From an uncultured Lachnospiraceae bacterium (GTDB taxonomy: Bacteria > Bacillota > Clostridia > Lachnospirales > Lachnospiraceae), in contig CANOVJ010000016.1 in assembly GCA_947570615.1 (NCBI GenBank), positions 1 to 64,000 of the forward strand: a DNA stretch of 64,000 bases, read 5' to 3'. The notes beneath the pieces were generated by a model. That model had not been told where the DNA came from. It searched no databases and worked only from the letters and a program-made list of their open reading frames with translations. The translations under genes were made by a program, and so were the position numbers. This document shows positions 16,888-25,003 of this stretch, piece by piece; position 1 is the first letter of the stretch; every line of letters begins with the position of its first letter.

Positions 16888-18255
16888 TTGAAAATTAGAA
16901 ATACGACATCCGTTTTTGAAGAAAAAAATATTTCCAAAGCAATTATGAGGGTTGGATTACCCGCCATGCCGGGCCAGCTCACCACACTTATTTATAATCT
17001 CGCCGACACATTTTTTGTGTCTCTGACAAAGGAACCCGCCACGATTGCCGCGGTGACGCTGTGTGCGCCAATCCTGCTCATAATTATGTCGATCGCCTGT
17101 GTTTTTGGAATGGGAGGCAGCAGCGTAATCGCCAGATTGCCGGGAGAGAAAAAGGAGGAGGAAGCCGCCTCCACCATGAATTTCTGCGTATATGCGATGG
17201 CTGCTGCGGGCATGATTCCCCTTGTCCTGGGGCTCGTTTTTTTAGAGTCTCTGGCAGGAATATCCGGTGCAGATGAAAACAATATTGCCTATACCTGCGA
17301 TTACCTGAAATGGATTTTCGCAGGCGCTCCGTTTATCATGCTGGCAAACGGCTTCGTCCACCTGTTCCGCTCGGCAGGACTGGTGAAAGAGGGGACGATC
17401 GGACTGATTATGGGAAACGTGATCAACATGGCGCTGGATTATGTGTTTATCGCGATCCTTGGGTGGGGGACAGCAGGAGCCGCTCTTGCAACATCCGCGG
17501 GATTTCTGTGTGCGACGATCTATTATATCGTCTGTATGCTTCACCGGACGTCCCGGGGAAACCGGCTGGTACCGCTGACCCTTATGCGTTTTTCGCCGAA
17601 CGCGGCCATGGTCCGCAGTGTGGTAAGTATCGGTATTCCGGGGGCGCTCATCACCGTGCTGATGAGCGTTTCCAACATCGTCCTCAACAATTATATCGGT
17701 ATCTACGGCTCCGACGCAGTGGCTTCTTACGGAATCGCATATAAGCTTGATATGATCCCGATTCTGCTTTCCGTGGGATTATCGCAGGGCGTGGCTCCTC
17801 TGGTTGGATATTTTTATGGAGGAAACCGGAAAAAGCGACTGTTCGATACGGTGAAGTACGCGGCGTTGTACGGAATTGCCCTGGGCGCGGTATTTACCGC
17901 TGTGTTTATTGCTTTCGGAAAACCGCTGGCCGCCTTCTTTTTGCAGGATGACGCGCTGATCGAACAGACGGGTTATTTTTTTAAAATCCTGTGCCTGTCG
18001 GCTCCCATGCCGGGCGTCATCAATATGGTGACGGGTTATTTTCAGGCGTTGGGAGCGGCCGCCAAATCCCTGGCTGTCACGGTTCTGAGAAACGCGGTCC
18101 TCTTTATCCCGGGAGTGATTATTTTAAATTACTTCTGGAAGCTGGACGGCGTGATCGCGGCGCAGCCCGTTGTCGAGACAGTTTTAACCGTAATCTGTAT
18201 ATTTATGTATATCAGGGATATCCGGTCGCAGGTCCATTACCGCTTCAATCAGTAA
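16888..18255 (+). CDS. MATE-family multidrug efflux transporter
   Basis: A 455-residue membrane protein with about twelve hydrophobic helices. It has the family start region GLPAMPGQLTTLIYNLADTFFVS and the mid-protein repeat GIPGALITVLMSVSNIVLNNYIG. The start is taken as the TTG at 16888 because AGGGAGG lies seven bases upstream; a further upstream ATG at 16825 has none and overlaps the operator. MATE pumps export cationic drugs using sodium or proton gradients. It is divergent from the Crp/Fnr gene, which probably activates it. Confidence 0.9.
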   Translation: MKIRNTTSVFEEKNISKAIMRVGLPAMPGQLTTLIYNLADTFFVSLTKEPATIAAVTLCAPILLIIMSIACVFGMGGSSVIARLPGEKKEEEAASTMNFCVYAMAAAGMIPLVLGLVFLESLAGISGADENNIAYTCDYLKWIFAGAPFIMLANGFVHLFRSAGLVKEGTIGLIMGNVINMALDYVFIAILGWGTAGAALATSAGFLCATIYYIVCMLHRTSRGNRLVPLTLMRFSPNAAMVRSVVSIGIPGALITVLMSVSNIVLNNYIGIYGSDAVASYGIAYKLDMIPILLSVGLSQGVAPLVGYFYGGNRKKRLFDTVKYAALYGIALGAVFTAVFIAFGKPLAAFFLQDDALIEQTGYFFKILCLSAPMPGVINMVTGYFQALGAAAKSLAVTVLRNAVLFIPGVIILNYFWKLDGVIAAQPVVETVLTVICIFMYIRDIRSQVHYRFNQ

Positions 18256-18279
18256 AACGATTTATATGATACAAAACAG

Positions 18280-18308
18280 TTGCAGTCTGTATCAGAAAAT
18301 GGTAAAAT
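18280..18308 (+). promoter_or_regulatory. Sigma-A-type promoter for the secreted protein
   Basis: TTGCAG (18280-18285), 17 bases, TAAAAT (18303-18308). The resulting leader before the ATG at 18459 would be about 145 bases. Confidence 0.6.
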
Positions 18309-18458
18309 ATCTCATGTCACTTCAAAGATAAATGCTTCGCGAGCCATCCTATATTTTTACAGAATGACTCACCCTGCAAACTGGACATACTTTTATAAGG
18401 TATTAGTGCCGTAGGGCATTGATATACCACACTTAATAACAGAAGGGAGAGATTCATC

Positions 18459-19055
18459 ATGAAAAAATTAGTTTTACTGGCTCTGGCAGGCGCTATGGTT
18501 TTCGCAGTTCCTGTTATGGCGCAGGAGACCGGCGCACCGCAGGCGGTTTATCTTGAGGATTCCTCAAACGTGGGCGATCCTTCCATCACCGTAGCTGCGA
18601 TCGAGGAAGGCAAGTTAGTCGGCGAGTATATGAACAATGCTGTGACCGGCATCTGGGCTATGGACAAGGTTGTGCCTGTTGCACAGGGCGGCGGCGTTGT
18701 GGTTGACGGCGTAAAGACCAACCTGACCTTCTCCGTGTTAAAGCCTGAGCTCAGACGTGTTTACACCATCAAGGATGCTGCAGCGACCATGGGCGGTACC
18801 GTCCTCAACGTTGTGAAGGTTGGCATCCCTGCTGAGCTTCGTTTCGAGACAGCCAGCGTTAACTTCTACACTCCTGGCATCGTAGACGGACAGAACGTGA
18901 AGGTATTCCAGTATTCCTATTCCGAAGGGGATGACGATATCTGGACAGAGCTCAACGTTACCGAAGTAAGAGAAGACCATGTAGTGGTTGATATTCCCAA
19001 CAACGGCGGCGTGATCGCTTTCGTAGAAGTTCCTGCTGAGACAGTGGCAGAATAA
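18459..19055 (+). CDS. Secreted protein of unknown function
   Basis: A 198-residue protein with a clear signal peptide (MKKLVLLALAGAMVFAVPVMA, cleavage before QE). The mature part of about 176 residues is rich in V, G, T and E with alternating hydrophobic residues, suggesting a beta-rich fold. It has no cysteine, lipobox, sortase motif or membrane anchor. I recognise no family. The codons look biased towards those of highly expressed genes (many GTT, GCT and GGC), unlike its neighbours. It has its own promoter and terminator and a strong GAAGGGAGAG ribosome binding site, so it may be an abundant exported product. Confidence 0.75.
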   Translation: MKKLVLLALAGAMVFAVPVMAQETGAPQAVYLEDSSNVGDPSITVAAIEEGKLVGEYMNNAVTGIWAMDKVVPVAQGGGVVVDGVKTNLTFSVLKPELRRVYTIKDAAATMGGTVLNVVKVGIPAELRFETASVNFYTPGIVDGQNVKVFQYSYSEGDDDIWTELNVTEVREDHVVVDIPNNGGVIAFVEVPAETVAE

Positions 19056-19109
19056 TACCGACTTAAAATTTTATCACCTGTTTTCAAAGGAATATTGAGG
19101 GGAGAACAG

Positions 19110-19241
19110 ATGATGGATCCGCGCATGAAGCGCAATCTGAAATATCATATTTTCTATCAAGTGTGGGTTAAGCGTACTGTCGCCACAGACGGCAGTACGC
19201 TTTTTTATGCGCAGCCCCATGCAGAGGAAGTATGCCGCTAA
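19110..19241 (+). CDS. Possible 43-residue small protein
   Basis: The ATG at 19110 follows AGGGGAGAA at a good distance. The frame encodes 43 residues (MMDPRMKRNLKYHIFYQVWV to ...AEEVCR) with a basic first half. The frame runs through the terminator of the preceding gene, so most transcripts from that promoter would end inside it. It could be a decayed gene end. I have no family match. Confidence 0.25.
   Translation: MMDPRMKRNLKYHIFYQVWVKRTVATDGSTLFYAQPHAEEVCR
19170..19206 (+). terminator. Terminator of the secreted-protein gene
   Basis: GCGTACTGTCG (19172-19182) pairs with CGGCAGTACGC (19190-19200; one G-T pair), followed at once by six Ts. It is a strong intrinsic terminator. Confidence 0.8.
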
Positions 19242-19289
19242 AGCGGCGCATGGGGACGCGGCGAGCAGGGGAAGATCAATCTTCCCTAC
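19213..19289. repeat. Cluster of inverted repeats between convergent genes
   Basis: CCCCATGC (19215-19222) pairs with GCATGGGG (about 19248-19255), enclosing GCCGC-TAAA-GCGGC. Next, GGGAAGAT (19269-19276) and ATCTTCCC (19279-19286) form a second perfect hairpin. Neither is followed by a T-run. They may be structured RNA or a remnant of a repeat element. Confidence 0.5.
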
Positions 19290-19359
19290 TCGATCGCAGG
19301 GGCGTAAAGGGGAATTGGCCGGCTCGCGATGGGTATCGGCAAAAGGGTCTGCTTCCATC

Positions 19360-19851
19360 TCAGGATTCTCCCTCCACAGAGATCCCATAGTCCAGGATCA
19401 CCTTCCCGCTCTCATCCGGCGTGGTAAACCGCGGGCAGTTATACCGCTCAAAGCACCAGTCGTCCTCTTTCCGTTTCAGGCCATGAGCCTCTAATTCCCT
19501 CAGACACATATTGTGGGTATCCATTGAAAAGAATTCTCCGCTTTCCATACTTCCGCACAAATAGAATACGGCGTAATCAACCGGCTCCATATCCACATGT
19601 TCGAACCCCTCCGGAACCTGCGTGCCTGACGGGAAAAACATCCCGATCCAATACTCCGGCATTCCGTCCACGATATGAACGGCTCCCACATAACCATTAT
19701 CGTTGAGCGCAAGCCCGGGCGTCTCCTCCAGTCTGTCAAACCAGTTATTGGCCCACCATTCCTCCCAGTTTGCGCTGCCTGTATATTTTTTCCCTATAAA
19801 GCGCGCCGCCGGGGCGCTCTCCTTTTTCATTTCCAGAATTTTTACCGCCAT
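19360..19851 (-). CDS. GyrI-like/AraC effector-binding domain protein
   Basis: A 163-residue protein if started at the ATG at 19851, which has AAAGGA eight bases upstream. It has the pattern of stand-alone GyrI-like small-molecule-binding domains: RFIGKKYTG near the start, DGMPEYWIGMFFPSGTQVPE, then VDYAVFYLCGSMESGEFF and a closing strand with FERYNC. Such proteins bind drugs or hydrophobic ligands. It lies 77 bp downstream of the glycosylase-like gene in the same orientation, with no obvious functional link. Confidence 0.75.
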   Translation of the reverse strand: MAVKILEMKKESAPAARFIGKKYTGSANWEEWWANNWFDRLEETPGLALNDNGYVGAVHIVDGMPEYWIGMFFPSGTQVPEGFEHVDMEPVDYAVFYLCGSMESGEFFSMDTHNMCLRELEAHGLKRKEDDWCFERYNCPRFTTPDESGKVILDYGISVEGES

Positions 19852-19928
19852 TTTAACCATCCTTTCTGCCTTTTTGCAAGACAACGCTTCTCTCCGGCAT
19901 CGTGACTTTCTTTCCCGGTATGTCTGCC

Positions 19929-20762
19929 CTATCGGCCCGGCAGGGGCTGACAGAACGGGCAGAAGTACACCGTTCCGCCCAGATAGCTGGCTTTCTCGAT
20001 AGTTGAGCCACAGTAAGGGCAGGGCTTGCCCACCGTTCTTTTAGAAAGTCTGACGGCATAGCCTCCCGGCTCTGCGAACAGCGTTTTTTCCGTATCCCGC
20101 CCTCCGGCGGCCAGCATTTCCTTAAGGACACGGACCACCGCTTCGTACATTCTCCTCCAGTCTGCCTCGTCCAGCGTCTGGATCCTCCGTTTGGGATGGA
20201 GCCCCGCCTCCAGCAGGATGTCCTGGAGCACGCCGTTCCCAAGACCGGGAATCCTCTGGTGGGTGGCCAGAAACTCCTTGACCGAGGTCTTCCCCGCAAG
20301 CCCTTCCCTGAGCTTTGAGAAGTAAGCGTAATCGAATTCCTCCGTCACCGGAAGGGGCCTTTCCTTCGCCGCCAGGTACCAGGGGTTATCATAAGTCGCC
20401 GGCTCTGTCAGGAGCATGGCCCCATACATCTGAAGCGTGCAGATCAGGGACGCGCCATCCTCCAGGGTGATCCGCATCTGATATCGGTCCGGAAGCTTTT
20501 TGCCGGGCGGAAAATAGCGAAGATTTACCCCGTCCCCCAACAAAAGACACCAGGGGGAAAGCGCGATCTCCACCATACTCCCGATTCCCATACTCTCTCC
20601 GATCTGCTTTCCTCTCATGATCCTGGCATAGGCGGATGGATCCCCCTCGTACCAGGCAAAGCCGTGCTTCGTGTGCTCCGCCTCCGCATCCGCAATCCTT
20701 TTCCCCTTTACAGTCTCATTCAGTTGTCTGGCAAGCGTAGCGCTCTCCGGTATCTCCAGCAT
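19929..20762 (-). CDS. Fpg/Nei-family DNA glycosylase-like protein lacking Pro2
   Basis: A 277-residue protein. It has the helix-two-turns-helix region of Fpg/Nei enzymes (LATHQRIPGLGNGVLQDILLEAGLHPKR, about 160-190) and the C-terminal zinc finger CPYCGSTIEKASYLGG...CPFC (about 248-270). Active family members begin MPE, with the N-terminal proline acting as the nucleophile; this one begins MLEIPES, so Glu3 is kept but Pro2 is Leu. I have seen this start type in other clostridial proteins labelled endonuclease VIII. It may bind lesions without cutting or use another nucleophile. The start at 20762 has AGGAGGAAG upstream. Confidence 0.85.
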   Translation of the reverse strand: MLEIPESATLARQLNETVKGKRIADAEAEHTKHGFAWYEGDPSAYARIMRGKQIGESMGIGSMVEIALSPWCLLLGDGVNLRYFPPGKKLPDRYQMRITLEDGASLICTLQMYGAMLLTEPATYDNPWYLAAKERPLPVTEEFDYAYFSKLREGLAGKTSVKEFLATHQRIPGLGNGVLQDILLEAGLHPKRRIQTLDEADWRRMYEAVVRVLKEMLAAGGRDTEKTLFAEPGGYAVRLSKRTVGKPCPYCGSTIEKASYLGGTVYFCPFCQPLPGR

Positions 20763-20815
20763 AATCTTCCTCCTCTCTCCCCGTACGGCCTCTGTCGGGA
20801 CAGGCCATACCGCTC

Positions 20816-21685
20816 CTACTGCGCCATATATGCATAAAGCGTAATCCATTTATTCTCTTCGCCAACTTTTCCCGCTTTAAATGCCGGTACGCTTTTTGAG
20901 CCGGATAATATATATCTCCCGTTATCCAGCCTGTATCGGTTCAGCGCCTTATATCCCTCCTGCATCGCTTCCGATTCCACGGGGCACCCCAACACCCTCA
21001 GCGCATATACAATATTCTGGACGCCCACCTTAATCGGATCCGACGGATAAAATGTTTCCAGCATGACGTCCACCATGGGCGTCTTTCTATCGTCCATCCG
21101 GTAAAAAATATTTCTTCTGATGAAATAATCTGCCAGCGCGCGCTCACACCCGTATGCAATCCCCGCAAGACGAAGCTCCGCCGCAAGCAGCAGATATTCA
21201 ACCGTCAATCGGGCGCAGCTCTTATGGGGTTTCTTCGGGTCGTTTATTTTCTTATTGCTGCTGATGCAGCCAAATCCCCCGTCCTCTTTGATTTTGCCCA
21301 GCATACATCCAATCTCGTCCTTTACCATATCGACCTGGTAATATCCCAGTTTCACCAGGTTCCTCAGCAGGTATGGCTCCCCGCACATCATCTTAAAGCC
21401 GGTACACTGAATGAGCGAAAACACCTCCTCATCGATATCGCCCCCGATCTCATTCCTCGTCAGTCCCCACTCGGCAAATGCCATAATTGCGTCAAACTTA
21501 TCCCAGCGCTTGTCCTTTTTTAATTTCTTCAGTCCCCGTTCATACATCTTACTCCGGAGCAGGCTGCTTTTGCATGCAATGACTTCCGGATCGTCGCCGC
21601 CGCGTTTTTGAAACTCCTTAAGCGTCCGGAGTCTGACCTCCGGCGTGTCCTCCTCTAACAACCATTCTAATATATTCTCATCCAT
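20816..21685 (-). CDS. Hypothetical helical-repeat (alpha-toroid-like) protein
   Basis: A 289-residue soluble protein. It contains repeated helical segments and phrases such as EDGGFGCISS and LDNGRYILSG, which recall QW-like motifs of the terpenoid-cyclase/prenyltransferase toroid fold. No catalytic DxDD or zinc ligands are visible, so an enzyme role is not supported. A start region with repeated charged helices suggests HEAT-like packing. It lies 53 bp upstream of the glycosylase-like gene and may share its transcript. Function unknown. Confidence 0.65.
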   Translation of the reverse strand: MDENILEWLLEEDTPEVRLRTLKEFQKRGGDDPEVIACKSSLLRSKMYERGLKKLKKDKRWDKFDAIMAFAEWGLTRNEIGGDIDEEVFSLIQCTGFKMMCGEPYLLRNLVKLGYYQVDMVKDEIGCMLGKIKEDGGFGCISSNKKINDPKKPHKSCARLTVEYLLLAAELRLAGIAYGCERALADYFIRRNIFYRMDDRKTPMVDVMLETFYPSDPIKVGVQNIVYALRVLGCPVESEAMQEGYKALNRYRLDNGRYILSGSKSVPAFKAGKVGEENKWITLYAYMAQ

Positions 21686-21807
21686 TTGTCTTCCCTCTCT
21701 GGCCTTTCGATAGTCCTTTTATTTACCGGGAGAATCGGGCGGGGAGCCTTCCCCTGCCCGTGTGCAGCCCGCCAGGCGTGACTGCGCCTGTCTCCGTCGG
21801 CATTTTT

Positions 21808-22062
21808 TCAGGACTTCCATCTGGAAAGCGTGGGGAAATACGCCATAAGCGCCGCCCTGGCCTCCTCAAGAGTGGCGGCCCGCCCCTGCTCCACCTCGAT
21901 GGGAGCGCAGAAATTCACCATCTCCTCCATGGTACAGTCCTCCATTTCCCCGTTTTTGTAACAATAGCAGCAATATGTATCGTTTCTGCTCCCGTCCTTC
22001 TCCATACCGTACTGATCCTCCTGCATGGGCATTCCGCAGCTCTGACAGATTTTCAATTCCAT
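21808..22062 (-). CDS. Small zinc-ribbon protein
   Basis: An 84-residue protein with two cysteine pairs, CQSCGMPM at residue 6 and CCYCYKNG at about residue 31, spaced as in the putative zinc-ribbon family (PF12674-type) found in many Firmicutes. A helical C-terminal half follows (MEEMVNFCAPIEVEQG...ALMAYFPTLSRWK). Role unknown. The start has a strong AAGGAGG eight bases upstream. The promoter carries a perfect palindrome. Confidence 0.8.
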   Translation of the reverse strand: MELKICQSCGMPMQEDQYGMEKDGSRNDTYCCYCYKNGEMEDCTMEEMVNFCAPIEVEQGRAATLEEARAALMAYFPTLSRWKS

Positions 22063-22112
22063 TTTTACACATCCTCCTTGTCTTTTCTGGCTTTCACTTT
22101 AATTACATCTCT

Positions 22113-22151
22113 ATCATACCAGAGCGAATATGACATCTGTATGTCATATTC
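22113..22151 (-). promoter_or_regulatory. Zinc-ribbon gene promoter with 11-bp perfect palindrome
   Basis: GAATATGACAT (22126-22136) and ATGTCATATTC (22141-22151) form a perfect inverted repeat with a 4-base spacer. On the minus strand a TATGAT -10 box lies at 22113-22118 and the palindrome covers the weak -35 region (TACAGA, 22136-22141). This is a repressor-type layout. The WYL regulator gene ends 24 bp away and is a candidate binder. Confidence 0.6.
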
Positions 22152-22174
22152 AAAACAGGTTTTCAGAAAATCTC

Positions 22175-23245
22175 TCAGAATTTTTCGCTCTCCACTTTTT
22201 CTTCCCCCTTTTCCTCATAGAGCTTTCCCATGGCCTGGATGCGGCTTCTTATCTCCTCAATGATCTCCCTGGGCCCAAGCACTCTGGCGGAGGGCCCAAA
22301 GGAGAGGATCAAGCCATACACCCAATCGTCAACCTGGCAGCACATATGGATTTCGAAGCTGCCGTCCGCAAGCACCGTGATCTGATCCTCCTCGAAGCGG
22401 TCGTACACCCGCCAGGCCTCCTTTTTGTCGATCAGAAGGACAATCTCTCTGTACGTTTTGTCCGCGGGAACGTCGTCAGCTTTCGCTTTCCCGGTCGCAT
22501 CCACAGCATCCGCGCCCCCGCCGCCGCAGACGTTTCCGCCTCCAGGATTGCCATCCCCGACACTTCCGCCCCCGACATTGACGTCGCCGGCAATGTTCCC
22601 ACATATTTGTTCCGGAAAAATCTGTCGGCCTTCCTCTGCCCGCGGCGTAAAGCTCTCCTCCTTCCGCTCCACCCGCTTCATCCGCAGCACCTTGAACAGC
22701 CGCATTTCCTGCCGGGTTCTGCAAAAGGCCCGCAGATACCAGGTATATTCCCTGAAAAGAAGCTGCACCGGTTCCACCTCCCGGTGGCTCATGCCGCCGT
22801 ACTGTCCGTAGTAGTCGAACACCAGCACGTTATGGAAAAGAATGGCCTCCCTGATCTGCCCGTACAGCTCCCCCCGTCTCCCGCTCCAGTCGGAAAAGTC
22901 GATGGACACCCAGTTTAAGGGCTCCGCCCTGAAAAAGTCCCCCAGCTTTATAAGGATCTCTTCCTCCTTAAGCGCTCCGGTCTCCTTCAGGCTCTCCAGC
23001 GCGGAGAGGATCTGCGTCTGCTCCTGTCTGGTCACCAGCATTTTGTCCAGCACGAACTCCCGGGTGATGCTGATCCCTCCGTTTTTGCCCTTTCTGGCAT
23101 AGACGGGAATGCCCGCCATGCTCAGCGTCTCCACGTCCCGGTAAATGGTGCGCACGGACACCTCGAACCGCTCCGCCAGCTCCGCCGCCGTGACGGTCCC
23201 CTTATTCATCAAAAGATAGATCATGCCCAGCATGCGATTGAGCAT
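22175..23245 (-). CDS. YafY-type WYL-domain transcription regulator
   Basis: A 356-residue protein. It has an HTH_11 domain (1-60; TAAELAERFEVSVRTIYRDVETL), a WYL domain (about 130-190; ILFHNVLVFDYYG, EPVQLLFREYTWYLRAFC) and a C-terminal WCX domain (about 265-345). Between WYL and WCX is an unusual insert of about 45 residues (216-262), mostly Gly, Asn, Asp and Val (GGGSVGDGNPGGGNVCGGGG). WYL regulators bind ligands or nucleic acid to control repression. It lies upstream of the zinc-ribbon gene in the same orientation. Confidence 0.85.
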   Translation of the reverse strand: MLNRMLGMIYLLMNKGTVTAAELAERFEVSVRTIYRDVETLSMAGIPVYARKGKNGGISITREFVLDKMLVTRQEQTQILSALESLKETGALKEEEILIKLGDFFRAEPLNWVSIDFSDWSGRRGELYGQIREAILFHNVLVFDYYGQYGGMSHREVEPVQLLFREYTWYLRAFCRTRQEMRLFKVLRMKRVERKEESFTPRAEEGRQIFPEQICGNIAGDVNVGGGSVGDGNPGGGNVCGGGGADAVDATGKAKADDVPADKTYREIVLLIDKKEAWRVYDRFEEDQITVLADGSFEIHMCCQVDDWVYGLILSFGPSARVLGPREIIEEIRSRIQAMGKLYEEKGEEKVESEKF

Positions 23246-23319
23246 TTTAACATTCTCCCTTTCCTCGTGGTATTGTGTACAACAAACGCTGTCACGCTTC
23301 GCAAGCCAGCTTATTGTAA

Positions 23320-24287
23320 TTAAAGCATTGCAGACAACGCTTCACATTCTGCATAAAGCTGTTTCAGCGAGCTGCTTTTTTCCCCGGACGTGAGGTTATC
23401 GCATTCCACACTGTATATAAACTCTGAAATATCCTCCATTCTGCGCCTGAGACGGTAAAACGCCAACGCGTCCTCACTTACTTTGTACTCTTTTCGCCGC
23501 TTCTGACAGGCCGACATAAACTCCCCTGCGGCATAATCAAAAAAGAATCCTTCCGTAAAGACAAACAAATCCGCCTCTGCCGGTGCAAGACGCAGCCCTT
23601 CCCAGTCTACCAGAATAATTTTGTCCGTCCACATGAGATTCCATCCATGTATGTCGGTATGACACAGCACCCTGTTCCCGTGGCTGCTTTTCAGAGTCTT
23701 TGCCAGCATCCCCAGCCTTTCAAGCCCTCCTCGCAGACTGCTTTCAAAAGGCCGCAGGATACTCTGAACCCCGGACTCTTTATCCCTTCTGTCCGGAAAA
23801 GCTTTCAGCATATCCGCAAACGGGAGAGAAAAGTCCTCCTGAATAAATTGTGCGGATCCGGATATCTCCCCGCCATGCGAATGTAATTCAGCCAACGCCC
23901 AGGCCAACTGCCGGATCTGTTCTTCCGTAAGACGATTATTCTTTAATGTTGCCCCATTTATCATGGGGAACGCCACAAGAATCCACCTGTCGTCTTCCAC
24001 TTTATACTGACCGCTGCGGGTCAGCACAGGCGCAGCCATCCAGTCACGCATCCCCGTATCCTCACAAAGCCTGAATAAAATGGGCATATATCTGTCCATA
24101 CGGTCGATATACGGCTGCACGGAAGATCGATGTTTATCATATGCTTTTACAAAGTATTCTCCTTCTGTGGTCCTTACCGTGCAGGCCTGCGCCGTCCAGC
24201 CCCGTCCACCTGCCTGATTTCACATATATCCGAAGCATAATTTTCGCTGAACAGGCGCAAAACAGATTCCAATATGATTTTTTTCAT
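23320..24287 (-). pseudogene. APH/choline-kinase-like phosphotransferase, frameshifted
   Basis: The true start is probably the ATG at 24287, with GGAGG six bases upstream. The first frame gives MKKIILESVLRLFSENYASD and reaches a G-run (CCCC on the plus strand at 24200-24203). One base is missing there, and the protein continues in another frame with GWTAQACTVRTTEGEYFVKA and then the kinase body. Catalytic motifs are intact: LCHTDIHGWNLMW and ILVDWEGLRLAPAEADLF. The repaired protein would be about 322 residues. The family includes kinases for aminoglycosides and other small alcohols. A homopolymer slip or assembly error explains the break equally well. Confidence 0.7.
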
Positions 24288-25003
24288 CCTGACCTCCATA
24301 TCACACTCCTGACGGCGGCACGATACGGACTTCACACGCTTCCTGTATATTGTGATCTCACATCTGCGCCTCCGTCTCGATCCACGGTATTCTCCCGTCG
24401 CCGCCTGCTTCTTCTGTGTTTCATCCAGTATAAAGAAAATCACACCTCCTGGCAATACCGGACATACCAGATAAATATCTTTTTGGATGCAGTAATCTGC
24501 ACTTTTACATGGGAGAGACAGGCTTTCTGTTCTTTTCCTTTGTAAAACACACTTGTTTACTGACCTGGAAACCGGAGAACAAGTGTAATATATAATTATC
24601 AAAGTGCATTTTTGAGTAAATTAAAAAGGTGCAAAGTCTATTCAATTATCAAGGTGCTGTTTCATTTTTCAGCAGGAAATGTTATAAAAGGAAGAGGGCT
24701 ATGATTACAGCTATATACACTACACGTATATAGCGCCATGGTACGAAAAGCCTGGATATAAAACTGTACTGAGATGGAACAGGAATGGAATTAAATAGTG
24801 CGCCATACGAAAATCAAAGATACCCGTGTGTAAGGCAGAGAGCAGGACATCACAGAAAACGATTGATCAGGGGTACTTCCACCCAAAAGTGAAAGCCCCC
24901 CGATCAACAGAAGGCTGACTGACCAGTGCTCAGGAAAGATCGCACCGCATCAAAAAATCACCCTCTCAAACCTGGTTTTCCAGGTTGCTGCCGCTTCAGG
25001 CTT
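24288..25003. other. Gene-free stretch with repeats, possible insertion-sequence remnant
   Basis: I see no supportable gene here. The stretch is AT-rich and holds a 14-base direct repeat, AATTATCAAAGTGC (24594-24607) and AATTATCAAGGTGC (24644-24657). It also holds several inverted repeats: ACACTTGTT/AACAAGTGT (24549-24557/24578-24586), a perfect GCTATATAC/GTATATAGC (24710-24718/24726-24734) and a long hairpin at 24863-24907 that begins TTGATCAGGGG and ends GATCAA. Repeated short motifs near an end, followed by a ribosome-binding-site-like AGGAAGAGGGC and an ATG with an early stop, recall IS21-type ends. No transposase is left. Confidence 0.4.
24969..24986 (-). terminator. Hairpin after the inositol operon, possible terminator
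   Basis: AACCTGG-AAAA-CCAGGTT on the minus strand, 18 bases after the last gene of the operon. The T-run (TTTTTT) comes about 11 bases later, so it is a weak intrinsic terminator at best. Confidence 0.4.
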
